Shown piece by piece: positions 40,760 through 50,046 of a stretch of DNA of 64,000 nt; within the stretch, counting starts at the first letter, position 1, and the number at the start of each line of letters is the position of its first letter. Both the position numbers and the translations under genes were made by a program. Below the pieces are notes generated by a model. That model made no database searches. It was not told the origin of the DNA and saw only the letters and a list, made by a program, of their open reading frames with translations. The stretch is from the NCBI RefSeq assembly GCF_007035645.1, contig NZ_AP019632.1, positions 744,001-808,000 on the forward strand. Direction: 5' to 3'. This stretch comes from Enterobacter asburiae (GTDB lineage Bacteria; Pseudomonadota; Gammaproteobacteria; Enterobacterales; Enterobacteriaceae).

Positions 40760-42521
40760 GTATTTTCACTCCGAAACGAAGGGCAATGCCCAGACCTACC
40801 ACGACCAGCAGGATGTTAATGAAAGAGAGCGCCGCCACGATATCGATGGCACCCGCGGCCCAGAGGGAAACCAGCATCGAGCCGATGGTCTCCGTGCCGG
40901 GTGAAAGCAGGTACACACCCGTTGAATATTCGCGCTCAAAGATCAGGAACATCAGCAGCCACGAACCGATAAGACCGTAGCGGGAGAGCGGGATGGTGAC
41001 GTGGCGGGTGATCTGCCCGCGCGTCGCCCCGGTGCTGCGCGCCGCTTCCTCAAGCTCCGGCCCCACCTGCAGCAGCGTGGAAGAGATCAGCCTCAGCCCG
41101 TAAGCCATCCACACCACGGTATAGGCCAGCCAGACGCTGAAAATGGTGCTGCGCAGCGAACGCAGCCAGACGATGACGTTTTCACGCATCCAGTCGGTCC
41201 AGGCGAACCCGGAAAGCCAGCCGGATTTCAGCGAGTTATCCAGCCACATCGGCAGGAACAGGAACACCCACAGGAACGCCAGACCCGCCAGCAGGCCAGG
41301 CACGGCGCGCGGCACTAGCACGCTGTAGTCCAGAAAACGCGTGGTGTTGTCCGGCTTGCGGTGCATGGCAATGCCGACAAACAGGTAGCACACCACGGCC
41401 AGCGCGCCGCCAATCACGCCAATCGCCATGGAGTTGACGATGGCGCGCAGCAGGTTGGGCTGCGCCCAGATGGTGCGGAAGGTGTTCAGAGAAAGCTCGT
41501 CCCACAGCGAAACGCCCACGCCCCAGTTGGAGATAAACGCGCGCAATACCACGCCGAGCAGCGGAACGCCGATGGTGACGGTGAGCCAGAAGGCAATCAC
41601 TCCGCCAGCCACCCAGCGCCATTTACCCAGCGGCAGCGCGCGTGCCTGCGAGGCTTTCCCCTTCATGGTGACGAAGCGGTTGGCGGTGCGCATCAGGCGA
41701 CGCTGGAGCATCACCAGCGGGATGGTGATGCAGATCAGCACCACGGCAACCGCCGCCATCAGGTTATAGGATGGGGTGCCCATCTTGTTCGTCAGCTTAT
41801 AGAGATAGGTCGCCAGCACCATGTTGCCTTCCGGGTCGCCGAGGACCAGCATCAGGCCGAACACTTCCAGCCCGAGGAAGAACAGCAGCACGGTGGCGTA
41901 CAGAATGGACGGGCGCACCATCGGCAGGCTGACGGAGGTCATCACCTGCCAGGGCGACGCGCCCGCGGTGCGTGCGGCTTCTTCCACATCGGAGCCCACG
42001 CTGCGCAGCGCAGACGAGATATACAGATAGGCGTGCGGGACGTGCGTCAGGCCGGCGATGACCACAATGCTCGACATGTCGTAGATATTCCACGGCACAA
42101 AGCCAATCAGCGCCTGAGCCCACTGGGAGAGAAAGCCCACCGGACCGGCGGCCACCACGTAGCCAAAACCCAGCACCATCGGTGAAACGAAGATCGGGAC
42201 CAGGATCAGCGGCTCAATCAGCCGGCGGCCGGGCAGGTCGGTACGCACCATCAGAAACGCCAGCACGCCGCCCAGCGGAATGGAGATAAAGACCAGCCCG
42301 AAAGCAAGAATAAAGCCGCTTTTCAGGGCCTTATAAAAATCAGGGTCGGTGAAAATAAACTCAAATGATTCAAAGCTCCACTCTTTTGACGGCGAAAAGA
42401 ACGGGGCGGACAGGAAGCTCTGTATCACGATAAACGACAGCGGCGTATAGATAACCAGGGCGGTTATCAGCACGACGATGCCTCGCGGCAGGCTTTGCCA
42501 CTTTCTGCGTAATGTATTCAT
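40752..42521 (-). CDS. afuB: ABC importer permease, AfuB/FbpB-like (two fused permease domains)
   Basis: 589 residues with about twelve hydrophobic segments and two binding-protein-dependent permease cores. The EAA-loop motifs are seen in each half: DVEEAARTAGASPWQV and ELEEAARSTGATRGQI. The tandem arrangement is usual for FbpB/AfuB proteins. It is the inner-membrane channel working with the periplasmic binding protein and the ATPase. It lies 80 nt after the binding-protein gene and overlaps afuC by 8 nt. Confidence 0.87.
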   Translation of the reverse strand: MNTLRRKWQSLPRGIVVLITALVIYTPLSFIVIQSFLSAPFFSPSKEWSFESFEFIFTDPDFYKALKSGFILAFGLVFISIPLGGVLAFLMVRTDLPGRRLIEPLILVPIFVSPMVLGFGYVVAAGPVGFLSQWAQALIGFVPWNIYDMSSIVVIAGLTHVPHAYLYISSALRSVGSDVEEAARTAGASPWQVMTSVSLPMVRPSILYATVLLFFLGLEVFGLMLVLGDPEGNMVLATYLYKLTNKMGTPSYNLMAAVAVVLICITIPLVMLQRRLMRTANRFVTMKGKASQARALPLGKWRWVAGGVIAFWLTVTIGVPLLGVVLRAFISNWGVGVSLWDELSLNTFRTIWAQPNLLRAIVNSMAIGVIGGALAVVCYLFVGIAMHRKPDNTTRFLDYSVLVPRAVPGLLAGLAFLWVFLFLPMWLDNSLKSGWLSGFAWTDWMRENVIVWLRSLRSTIFSVWLAYTVVWMAYGLRLISSTLLQVGPELEEAARSTGATRGQITRHVTIPLSRYGLIGSWLLMFLIFEREYSTGVYLLSPGTETIGSMLVSLWAAGAIDIVAALSFINILLVVVGLGIALRFGVKIHD

Positions 42522-42601
42522 GGGGTATCCCTGGTGTTGCGGCCCAGAAAAACGAACTCAGTCGATAAGGGAGCGCGGCGACCTGCGCCGCGCTCAGACG
42601 C

Positions 42602-43690
42602 TTATTTACCGGCGGCGGTACGCCACTCTTTGATGTACTCCAGGCGTTTTTTCGGCTGCAGGTATTCCAGCAGCGTTTCATCAACCGGAATTGGCTTCAG
42701 CGCGTTGCCGAGGATTTTGGTCAGGCCGTCGATATCGTTTTTCCCTTCGATATCGTTACGAATGGAGGGAATATCCGCCTGATTGGCCAGAATGTTTTGC
42801 CCTTGTTCAGACAGCACATAGTCCAGCCACAGCTTCGCGGCGTTGCTGTTTTGCGATTGCTGGCTGATGAACGACACGCGCGACAGCACCAGGGTGTAAT
42901 CTTTTGGATAGGAAATGCCGAGCGAAGGATCGTTCTTCGCGCGCGCTTCCGCGTAGGACCCGAGGATGTTGAAGCCGATCAGGTTTTCACCGGAGGAGAC
43001 CCGCTCCATCATGGTGCCGGTAGACGACTGCACCGATAAGCCACCTTTGGCGACGTCGGCCAGGGTTTTGAAGTAATTAGGATCGGCGTTGTGATCCTGA
43101 ACCGAGAGCATAAAGCCCAGACCCGATTTTTCGATGTCGTAGGTGGTGACTTTGCCCTTGAATTTGTCCGTCTGGCTGGCAATCAGCTTCGCCAGCGCGG
43201 CGTGAGAATCCGGCACGTCGCCAGCCGGGATCAGGCGCTTGTTGTAGATAAAGACCACCGGCTCATAGGTAGTGCCATAAGCCTTATCCTTCCAGACCGC
43301 CCATTTCGGCAGCTGGCTTTGCTCCGGTGATTTATACTCCATGGCGTAGTCGGTGGCGAGCTTCAGGCCGGTGTCCATAGAGGAGCTCCAGACCACGTCG
43401 CCGCTCACGCCACCGGAGGCCTGTTCGCTGATGAAGCGGTTGTACAGCTCGGTGCTGTTCATGTCGTTGTATTCGACTTTAATGCCCGGGTAGGTTTTTT
43501 CGAAGCCCTGGATCAGCGGTCCGGCGGCCTTGATGTCGGTGGTGGAGTAAATAACAACCTTGCCCTCTTTCGTTGCGGCATCAACAACTTTTTGATATTC
43601 AGCAGGATAGCCCTGCGGCAGGGCAGAGAGTGCAGAAGCAGAGAACAGTACAGTAGCGGTAAGCAGAGAAATTCGGAACGTGTTCGACAT
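42602..43690 (-). CDS. afuA: Periplasmic substrate-binding protein, AfuA-like
   Basis: 362 residues from ATG 43690; the longer open frame to 43822 is non-coding, and MSNTFRISLLTATVLFSASALSA is a signal peptide. The mature part is an extracellular solute-binding fold (VVIYSTTDIKAAGPLIQGFE, VVWSSSMD). It lacks the adjacent tyrosine pair typical of iron-binding FbpA, which favours a sugar-phosphate-type AfuA over iron; that is inference. It begins the afuABC operon and lies downstream of the two-component genes, 168 nt from the regulator stop. Confidence 0.82.
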   Translation of the reverse strand: MSNTFRISLLTATVLFSASALSALPQGYPAEYQKVVDAATKEGKVVIYSTTDIKAAGPLIQGFEKTYPGIKVEYNDMNSTELYNRFISEQASGGVSGDVVWSSSMDTGLKLATDYAMEYKSPEQSQLPKWAVWKDKAYGTTYEPVVFIYNKRLIPAGDVPDSHAALAKLIASQTDKFKGKVTTYDIEKSGLGFMLSVQDHNADPNYFKTLADVAKGGLSVQSSTGTMMERVSSGENLIGFNILGSYAEARAKNDPSLGISYPKDYTLVLSRVSFISQQSQNSNAAKLWLDYVLSEQGQNILANQADIPSIRNDIEGKNDIDGLTKILGNALKPIPVDETLLEYLQPKKRLEYIKEWRTAAGK

Positions 43691-43858
43691 TATAGTTAAC
43701 CTTTTAGTTACATTTGAGGAACTAATTGTCAACATAGCGTATCGGGCTCCACCGACAAGAGGGTGAAGCGGGCAATGATTCCGAAGTGTGATTGTCGCCG
43801 TCGTTTCAGCAATTAACACCATAAAATCCGCGAACGTTAGCCTGTGAACGGTTCTGGA

Positions 43859-44554
43859 TTACGGTTTATCGGGCGCTTTGCGGTATAACCTTCGCGGATG
43901 ACCAATATTGCCATACAGCATTTCGACGCTGATTAACCCGCTCTCCACGCAGTATTCAAGGTAGCGACGCCCCGTGGTTTTGCTGATCCCCACGTTTTCC
44001 ACCACCTCTTCAACCGACATCGCGTTGTCGGGATGCTCGGCGAACAGGTTTTTAATCCGTTCCAGCGTCTGGGGTTCAATGCCCTTCGTCGACGGCGTAA
44101 TGGAGGCTTCCGCGGCGGGAAGATTAAACAGGCGATCCAGCGCATGCTGGTCGACCACCTTCACCTGCTGCACGGTGTGGATGAAACGCATAAACCGCTC
44201 CAGCGAGGCGTGCAGGCGCTGGAAAAAGACGGGCTTAATCAGGTAGTCAAACGCGCCGCTACGCATGGCGTGGCTGCAGGTCTGCATATCGCTGGCGGCG
44301 GTGATGAAAATCACCGAGCATTCGTAGCTTTTCAGTAGCGGATTATCAATTAACTCCACGCCTTTACCGTCCGGGAGATAGTTGTCCAGCAGGATAAGTC
44401 GCGGCTGGTGCTGACGAATCAGGCTGCATGCCTGCTCAATCGACGCGGCGATGCCCACCACGCGCAGATGGAAATTCTGCTCGATATACTCGCGATGCAG
44501 CTCCGCCAGGTGCGGCTCATCTTCAACTATCACAACGTCAAGTGGTCGGGTCAT
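43859..44554 (-). CDS. Response regulator, DcuR/DpiA (CitB) family
   Basis: 231 residues from ATG 44554 (MTRPLDVVIVEDEP); an ATG at 44566 is also possible. Receiver domain: acidic pocket ED at residues 11-12, phospho-acceptor Asp57 in LILLDNYLPDG, Thr in FITAASD and Lys in DYLIKP. The C-terminus has a winged-type helix-turn-helix (MSVEEVVENVGISKTTGRRY). Its start overlaps the kinase stop, so they form one operon. It lies directly upstream of afuABC on the same strand, and control of that importer is the likely role, by inference. Confidence 0.88.
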   Translation of the reverse strand: MTRPLDVVIVEDEPHLAELHREYIEQNFHLRVVGIAASIEQACSLIRQHQPRLILLDNYLPDGKGVELIDNPLLKSYECSVIFITAASDMQTCSHAMRSGAFDYLIKPVFFQRLHASLERFMRFIHTVQQVKVVDQHALDRLFNLPAAEASITPSTKGIEPQTLERIKNLFAEHPDNAMSVEEVVENVGISKTTGRRYLEYCVESGLISVEMLYGNIGHPRRLYRKAPDKP

Positions 44555-46178
44555 GCTGTCGCCCATTCGGAATAAACACAGAAAAAATAGTGCCCTGCGG
44601 CGTGTTGTCGGCAATCTCAATGCTGCCGCCGGCCTTGTCGATATATCCTGCCACCAGAAACAGGCCAATACCGTGCTCGGTACCCACAATGTCGTTTTCG
44701 CTGTCCGGCTTGCTGCTGAATCCCTGGCGGAAAATGTGCGGCTTCAACGCATCGTCCACCCCGCAGCCCCGGTCAGCCACCTCGATCAGCAGCTCCTGGT
44801 TACGGTCAGAAATATAGAGTTCTACCGGCGCGTGGACCGGGGCGTTGAGTGTCGCCTCCACGGCGTTATCCAGCAGATTACCAATAATGGACATCAGCTC
44901 CGTTTCACTCAGCGCGGCAGGCATCCGGGTGAGCTGGCAGGCGGGGTCAAACAGCAGCTCGATGCCTTTTTCGCGCGCGCTGACGTATTTTCCGAGCAGC
45001 AGCCCGCACAGCGCCGGGGAGACAAAATGGGCTGAGACAAAGTCCAGCACGCGCTGCGCGCCTTCTGACTGCACCTGAATGTAACGGATCGCCTCGTCAT
45101 AATGTTTCATCTGCAGTAGCCCGACCAGCGTGGCGGTCCAGTTCAGCTGTTCGTGGCGCATAATGCGCAGGTTATCCGCATAGCGTTTGATCTGACTGAG
45201 CTGGCTGCTGAGCGTGTTGATGTCATTTTTGTCGCGAAAGCTGTATACCCAACCGCTTTCAACGCCCGGTTCGACCTCAATGGCTACCCGGTTGACGATC
45301 ACCTCGCGCTGGTTCAGCACCGCAATCTGGTCGTGGCTGCCAGCGCTCACCGAGGCGTAGCGCTGGGATAAAAACCCCGGCGCCGTCTGCAGAATGTCTT
45401 CCAGCGGTTTCCCGATAAGTTCATTCTCACTTTGCCGAATATCCAGCATTTCGCGTGCCGCGCGGTTAATTAAAATCAGCTGCTTCTCGCCATTAACGGC
45501 AAATACCCCTTCGTACATGGCTTCTAATAGCGCGCGCTGCTGCAAAACCAGCTGAGCGATATCTTTCGGCTCCAGCCGGAACATCTGTTTTTTTAAATTG
45601 CGGGTAAACAGCCAGGAGAAAATAAACAGCAGCAGCAGAAGCGCAGCGCCGTATAGCCCGGACTGCCAGAGAATGCGGGCGTTAATATTGGCAATATACG
45701 ACGTCAGATAGCCGACCGAGACAATACCAATCACCTGATGCTGCGCGTTGAAGATAGGCGCTTTGCTGCGTAGCGACACGCCAATTCCGCCCTGACGCAC
45801 GGAAATAATGGTTTTGCCCTTTAACACCTCGGCATTATCCCCGCCGATCATCGGTAAATTAATACGCTCCGGGGATTCCGAATGATAAAGGTGCTGCTCC
45901 TCGGTATCGCCAATCACAATGTAGCTGGCATCGCTTTCGGCGCGCAGCGGCTGAATTAACCGGGCTATGCCCGGAATATCTCTGGCCGCTACCATTGCCG
46001 CCAGACCCGGCATCAGCGCGATCTGGCTGGCCTGAACCCGGGCGCGCTGGCCGAGATCGTGATGGAGCTGTCGGTCAATAAAATGGAACAGGATTGTTCC
46101 CAGCAGAACTAACAGCAGGCAGGAGAAGCACACCAGCGCTAAAAACAGCTTTACCTGAAAAGAGAGTCTGCGTTTCAT
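44538..46178 (-). CDS. Sensor histidine kinase, DcuS/CitA family
   Basis: 546 residues. TM1 at about 9-33, a periplasmic sensor domain (about 35-170), TM2 at about 173-192, a cytoplasmic PAS domain (about 215-330), the phosphorylated His342 in RHEQLNW, and an ATPase domain with N-box GNLLDNAVEA (433-442), G1 DRGCGV (469-474) and G2 HGIGLFLV (502-509). This is the architecture of DcuS and CitA. The ligand is unknown; carboxylate or sugar phosphate are both possible given the family and neighbours. Divergent from yjdI. Confidence 0.88.
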   Translation of the reverse strand: MKRRLSFQVKLFLALVCFSCLLLVLLGTILFHFIDRQLHHDLGQRARVQASQIALMPGLAAMVAARDIPGIARLIQPLRAESDASYIVIGDTEEQHLYHSESPERINLPMIGGDNAEVLKGKTIISVRQGGIGVSLRSKAPIFNAQHQVIGIVSVGYLTSYIANINARILWQSGLYGAALLLLLFIFSWLFTRNLKKQMFRLEPKDIAQLVLQQRALLEAMYEGVFAVNGEKQLILINRAAREMLDIRQSENELIGKPLEDILQTAPGFLSQRYASVSAGSHDQIAVLNQREVIVNRVAIEVEPGVESGWVYSFRDKNDINTLSSQLSQIKRYADNLRIMRHEQLNWTATLVGLLQMKHYDEAIRYIQVQSEGAQRVLDFVSAHFVSPALCGLLLGKYVSAREKGIELLFDPACQLTRMPAALSETELMSIIGNLLDNAVEATLNAPVHAPVELYISDRNQELLIEVADRGCGVDDALKPHIFRQGFSSKPDSENDIVGTEHGIGLFLVAGYIDKAGGSIEIADNTPQGTIFSVFIPNGRQHDPTT

Positions 46179-46354
46179 TCAACCTGCGGAAGTTATGTAA
46201 AAGTGACATTTGCCGAGCCTGACATGGGCCAATAGCGGACGCAATCTGGCGAGAAAAGAGTTGTGACCTGGCTTTTCGTTTTCGGCGTTATAGCCATCAG
46301 GATCCCGTAAGGCTATGCTTCATTCAGCACGATAATAATTACAGAGGCAATGTC
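46179..46354. promoter_or_regulatory. Divergent promoter gap kinase/yjdI
   Basis: 176 nt between the minus-strand kinase and plus-strand yjdI, presumably with both promoters. CAGAGGCAATGTC before ATG 46355 is the yjdI ribosome site. No operator was recognised. Confidence 0.45.
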
Positions 46355-46585
46355 ATGGATAAAGAACTACTGGATGCGGGTTACCGGGCCTATACCGGCG
46401 AGAAAATTGACGTTTACTTCAATACCGGGATCTGCAAACACTCAGGTAACTGCGTGCGTGGGAGCGCAAAGCTGTTTAATCTGAAACGTAAGCCGTGGAT
46501 CATTCCCGATGAAGTGGACGTTGAAACGGTTGTACGCGTGATTGATACCTGCCCGAGCGGTGCGCTGAAGTATCGCCAAAAATAA
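46355..46585 (+). CDS. yjdI: YjdI, small divergent Fe-S cluster protein
   Basis: 76 residues, as in E. coli. The Fer4_19-type domain spans most of the protein, with cysteines at 27, 33 and 66 ([10 protein letters not shown] and DTCPSGAL). The family is annotated as a divergent single-cluster 4Fe-4S protein of unknown function. yjdJ follows 10 nt later. In E. coli K-12 the same pair lies beside the DcuS kinase gene, also divergently. Confidence 0.9.
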   Translation: MDKELLDAGYRAYTGEKIDVYFNTGICKHSGNCVRGSAKLFNLKRKPWIIPDEVDVETVVRVIDTCPSGALKYRQK

Positions 46586-46595
46586 GCGAGGAACC

Positions 46596-46868
46596 ATGGA
46601 TATTCTGGAAGGCCATAACAAGTTTTACGTCAATGATGCGAACGGCAACCAGGTCGCGGAGATCGTCTTTGTACCGACCGGCGAGCACCTGAGCATTATC
46701 GAGCACACCGACGTGGATGAGAGCCTGAAAGGGCAGGGCGTCGGTAAACAGCTGGTGGCGAAAGTGGTGGAGAAGATGCGCGGTGAGAACCGTAAAATTA
46801 TCCCGCTGTGCCCGTTCGCGAAGCATGAGTTTGATAAAACGCGGGAATATGACGATATTCGGGCGTAA
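46596..46868 (+). CDS. yjdJ: YjdJ, small GNAT-type acetyltransferase
   Basis: 90 residues. It is a minimal GCN5-type N-acetyltransferase domain, with the acetyl-CoA loop [18 protein letters not shown] near residues 48-65 and the C-terminal [12 protein letters not shown] block. GCGAGGAACC stands before the ATG. Substrate unknown. A hairpin terminator shared with the convergent LysE-type gene follows immediately. Confidence 0.88.
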   Translation: MDILEGHNKFYVNDANGNQVAEIVFVPTGEHLSIIEHTDVDESLKGQGVGKQLVAKVVEKMRGENRKIIPLCPFAKHEFDKTREYDDIRA

Positions 46869-46870
46869 TT

Positions 46871-46897
46871 AACACCGGCGATGGCCGGTGTTATTTT
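46871..46897. terminator. Terminator between yjdJ and the LysE-type gene
   Basis: AACACCGGC GATG GCCGGTGTT is a perfect 9-bp stem with tetraloop, followed by TATTTT. It is 2 nt past the yjdJ stop and just before the convergent exporter stop. Confidence 0.85.
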
Positions 46898-47507
46898 ATC
46901 TTACCTGCTCAAACAGCAATATCATCGCGATCAGCACCATTATCCCTCCTGACGCCATGCTCACCCTACGCGCCGCCTGTGGCCGGGTCGCCAGGACCGC
47001 TTTCGAACCATACCCCACCAGCAGATAGACCAGCGTACAGGTGATAAGGTGCATCACGCCAAGCGCGGACATCTGCATCGCTATCGACCAGCTTCCGGTC
47101 GGGTCGGTAAACTGCGGAAGCAGCGCCAGGAAAAGTAAAAACACTTTCGGGTTAAGGCCGCTAATGCAGAGTCCTTTCATCGCCCACTGTCTCCAGTTTC
47201 CCGCATGGTGGGTGGCCTTTTCCGGTGCGGCCGGGTGACGCAACAGTCCGATGCCAAGCCAGAGGAGATACACGGCCCCCGCGACGGTCAGCCCGGTTAA
47301 CGCCAGCGGATGCTGAGCAATCACTACGCCCACGCCAGCCACCACAATCAGCGTAGCTATCAAATGCCCGGACATTAACCCCATCACCGCCGGTACCACG
47401 CGTCGCCCGTTAATCCCGGCGCTAATGGCGTAGGCCCAGTCGGCGCCCGGCGTCATGATGAGCAGAAAAGAAACCACCCAAAAGCCGGCCACAATACTCA
47501 TTTCCAT
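46896..47507 (-). CDS. LysE/RhtB-family amino-acid exporter
   Basis: 203 residues; the start could also be the Met at codon 3. Six hydrophobic segments, and the N-terminal signature PGADWAYAISAGINGRR, followed by the LNPKVFLLFLALLPQF block, place it in the LysE/RhtB superfamily of amino-acid exporters. Substrate unknown. It is divergent from an Lrp-type regulator across 115 nt, the usual layout for such exporters, so that regulator probably controls it. Confidence 0.87.
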   Translation of the reverse strand: MEMSIVAGFWVVSFLLIMTPGADWAYAISAGINGRRVVPAVMGLMSGHLIATLIVVAGVGVVIAQHPLALTGLTVAGAVYLLWLGIGLLRHPAAPEKATHHAGNWRQWAMKGLCISGLNPKVFLLFLALLPQFTDPTGSWSIAMQMSALGVMHLITCTLVYLLVGYGSKAVLATRPQAARRVSMASGGIMVLIAMILLFEQVR

Positions 47508-47582
47508 CGTCCTGAAAACTCCCGCAGTGCGTCAAACGTTGAGAAAAAGAATATCGCTAACCCTGCGAAATAGGCTTTCAAT

Positions 47583-47596
47583 GTTATGCTCATAAC
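47583..47596. promoter_or_regulatory. Palindrome in the exporter/regulator gap
   Basis: GTTATG-CT-CATAAC is a perfect inverted repeat 27-40 nt before the Lrp-type gene start and between the divergent genes. Symmetry and place suggest an operator of that regulator; inference. Confidence 0.45.
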
Positions 47597-47622
47597 ACCG
47601 TGAAAATGAGAAAATCTTCCAC

Positions 47623-48093
47623 ATGGATAGCATCGATCGAAAAATTCTTGCTGAGCTACAGTCTGATGGCCGTTTATCCCTGACCGAGCTGGCGGAAAGA
47701 GTGAATCTGAGCCTCTCGCCGTGCCATCGTCGCGTGCGGGCGCTGGAGCAAAGCGGGGCGATAACGGGATATCGTGCCAGCCTCGACCCCGCCAAAATGG
47801 GATTCAACTTCCTGGCTATAGTGTTTGCGACGCTGAAGGAGGGTGACAGAAAGGCGGTTAGCGCGTTTGAAGCGGCGGTGGAGGAAATTCCGCAGATCGT
47901 GCTGGCACAGCGTCTGTTTGGCGATCCCGATTATCTGATGCACGTCGTGACCCGCGACCTGTCCGCTTTCCAGAAACTCTACGACGAGAAGCTCTCCGCC
48001 ATGCCCGGCGTGCAGCACCTTCGCTCTACGCTTGTGATGAAAACGGTCGTGCAGGACAGACCTTTTCCGCTGGAATCAGCAGGGCGAGACTGA
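47623..48093 (+). CDS. Lrp/AsnC-family transcriptional regulator
   Basis: 156 residues, standard for the family. The N-terminal helix-turn-helix reads RLSLTELAERVNLSLSPCHR, then the RAM (AsnC) effector domain includes FGDPDYLMHVVTRDLSAFQK. It starts with MDSIDRKILAELQ like Lrp but is not Lrp itself. Its divergent neighbour is an amino-acid exporter, which suggests regulation by an amino acid. Convergent with yqeG. Confidence 0.9.
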   Translation: MDSIDRKILAELQSDGRLSLTELAERVNLSLSPCHRRVRALEQSGAITGYRASLDPAKMGFNFLAIVFATLKEGDRKAVSAFEAAVEEIPQIVLAQRLFGDPDYLMHVVTRDLSAFQKLYDEKLSAMPGVQHLRSTLVMKTVVQDRPFPLESAGRD

Positions 48094-48096
48094 GAG

Positions 48097-48123
48097 GCAT
48101 GCCCGGCAGAACGCCGGGCATGC
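48097..48123. terminator. Perfect inverted repeat between the Lrp-type gene and yqeG
   Basis: GCATGCCCGGC AGAAC GCCGGGCATGC has an 11-bp perfect stem in the gap between convergent genes. It lacks a T-run, so it may be a factor-aided terminator or a 3'-end stabiliser. Confidence 0.6.
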
Positions 48124-48130
48124 AGGGCGT

Positions 48131-49360
48131 TTAGCTGACAAACATCACCGACACGCACAGAACGCCGACGATCAGCGTCAGCAGGTTGCCAATGGAGCGG
48201 TACTGTTTCAGTGACGGGATCAGATACGTCGACAGCGTCGGCATGATAAACAGGATCATGGCGATAAGCGGGCCGCTGATGGCGTAAATCATCGAAATGG
48301 CGTTCGGGTTAATGCAGCAGACGGCAAAGGTGATTAACGACACCCCCATAATGGAAATCGCGCGGTTAAAGGCGCGGCTCTTTTTCACGCCCACCTGATT
48401 GAGCGACGACTTCACGATCTCCGTCGCCCCTTCAATCACCCCAAAATAGGTGCCGAGGAACGATTTCGACATCGCAATAATCGCCACGATAATCCCGGAA
48501 ATGCCCAGCCACGCCGGAGAAGAAGGCATCATCGACAGCGCGGACAGGATCGTTACCCCTTGCTCTTTGGCGGCCACAATGTACGACGGCGGAATTGAGA
48601 GCAGGCAGCTGAAGACAAAAAACAGCACGCTCAGGCAGATGATCAGGTACGCCACCTTCATGATTTTCTTACATTTATCCATGGCGCCGTCGGCGAACTT
48701 CTCGCGACGGTCAACGGCAAACGTTGAGATAATCGGGGTATGGCTGAAAGCAAACACCATCACCGGAATCGAAATCCATACCTGATGCAGCGTATGACGA
48801 TCGAACGCCATCTGGCTGGTCAGCAGCGAGGGTTGCCAGCTTCCGGTCAGATAGAGCGAGACAAACAGGAAATAGGCAATCAGCGGAAACACCAGGAAGC
48901 CCATCACTTTTATCGTGATATGGCGCCCCATCAGGAAGATCAGATTCAGAACCAGCACCACCCCCAGGCTGACCAGCACGCGAACGGCGGTATCCACCGT
49001 CAGGTGTTTCGCCAGCTGCTCCGTGAGCGAGTTGGTGATGGCCACCGCATAAATCTGTACCACCACAAAGAAGGCGATGAAATAGAGCGTGGTGATCAGG
49101 TTGCCTATCTTCCTGCCGTAATAGTGCGAGACGGCGCCGGTGATCCCTTCGTTGCCTTTTGTTTTCGACGACAGGATAAATTGCGCCAGCGCCCGGTGCG
49201 GCCAGTAGGTTAAGGGATAGGCCACGAGGGCGGTAATAAACAGGACGATAGCGCCTGCGGAGCCCAGCTGAATGGGCAAGAACAGCGTTCCTGCGCCCAC
49301 GGCCGTGCCATAGAGAGCGAAACTCCAGAGAGTCTCATCTTTTGACCAAATTTTCGACAT
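48131..49360 (-). CDS. yqeG: HAAAP-family amino-acid transporter YqeG
   Basis: 409 residues, equal to E. coli YqeG, starting MSKIWSKDETLWSFALYGTA. Eleven or so membrane segments place it in the hydroxy/aromatic amino-acid permease family with SdaC and TdcC; GTAVGAGTLFLPI is the N-terminal substrate-loop motif. It is probably a proton-coupled serine or related amino-acid importer; the substrate is inferred from the family. In E. coli yqeG lies between glyU and yqeF, so this marks return to backbone after the island. Confidence 0.93.
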   Translation of the reverse strand: MSKIWSKDETLWSFALYGTAVGAGTLFLPIQLGSAGAIVLFITALVAYPLTYWPHRALAQFILSSKTKGNEGITGAVSHYYGRKIGNLITTLYFIAFFVVVQIYAVAITNSLTEQLAKHLTVDTAVRVLVSLGVVLVLNLIFLMGRHITIKVMGFLVFPLIAYFLFVSLYLTGSWQPSLLTSQMAFDRHTLHQVWISIPVMVFAFSHTPIISTFAVDRREKFADGAMDKCKKIMKVAYLIICLSVLFFVFSCLLSIPPSYIVAAKEQGVTILSALSMMPSSPAWLGISGIIVAIIAMSKSFLGTYFGVIEGATEIVKSSLNQVGVKKSRAFNRAISIMGVSLITFAVCCINPNAISMIYAISGPLIAMILFIMPTLSTYLIPSLKQYRSIGNLLTLIVGVLCVSVMFVS

Positions 49361-49479
49361 TAGAGCAACGTATCAACTATCAAACCATCGGAATGGCGTG
49401 CAATTTACCATAGTTATGCCTGAAGAGCGCAGTTGCTTCGACGGAGTTTGGCCGGAACGGGCGTCCGGCCAGAGGCGGT

Positions 49480-49941
49480 TTAGCCTGCCAGGGCGCGCCG
49501 TTGCTGGCGACGCTTAAGAAATTTCTCGCGCAGGCTATCGTATGCCCAGTTATATAACATGGTGTACGGCAGGAAGAACAGGAAGAAACCTATTTCCAGC
49601 GTGAATGCCTGAAGCAGGGTAACGCCCAGCACGGCGGCGACAATCGATACGCCAATCACAATAAACCCGCATTCGAACCCCAGCGCATGCAGCGCACGCA
49701 CTTTTGCGGTACGTTTGACGCGCTGAACGGGCCAGAAACGGTCGAAGCCGAAGTTATAGATAATGTTCCACAGCATGGCAGTGGTGGCCAGAATAATGGT
49801 CAACCCACCCATCTCCACCACGGAACGCTGCATCAGCCACGCCGCCGTAGGGGCGAGGATCGCCGTCGCAATCCCTTCGAAACAGACAGCATGAAAGATC
49901 CGCTCCGGCAGTTTACGTTGGAGTGCATCCTGATGTTGCAT
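49480..49941 (-). CDS. PACE-family efflux transporter
   Basis: 153 residues from ATG 49941, chosen because GAGG lies 9 nt upstream; ATG 49947 would leave only 3 nt. Four membrane segments in two repeated halves, with RIFHAVCFEGIATAI and then NIIYNFGFDRFWP in the first half and RALHALGFECGF in the second, are the marks of the bacterial transmembrane pair (AceI-like). Relatives export biocides such as chlorhexidine; the true substrate here is unknown. It faces a LysR-type gene that probably controls it. I do not recall it at this place in E. coli K-12. Confidence 0.87.
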   Translation of the reverse strand: MQHQDALQRKLPERIFHAVCFEGIATAILAPTAAWLMQRSVVEMGGLTIILATTAMLWNIIYNFGFDRFWPVQRVKRTAKVRALHALGFECGFIVIGVSIVAAVLGVTLLQAFTLEIGFFLFFLPYTMLYNWAYDSLREKFLKRRQQRRALAG

Positions 49942-49993
49942 AGTCATAGACCTCATTAATTCGCCGGTATGGGCGTTGATGCAGCCTATTTTT

Positions 49994-50041
49994 ATCGCTA
50001 AAGCTGATATATTAAAGATGGTATCCATCGCTAAAGTAGAT
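49994..50041. promoter_or_regulatory. Twin LysR boxes between the PACE and LysR-type genes
   Basis: ATCGCTAAAGCTGAT (49994-50008) and ATCGCTAAAGTAGAT (50027-50041) both have the ATC-N9-GAT form of LysR-type sites and share ten bases, ATCGCTAAAG. Their starts are 33 bp apart, about three helical turns. They fill the gap between the divergent genes and end 5 nt before the regulator ATG. Confidence 0.7.
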
Positions 50042-50046
50042 AGGTT

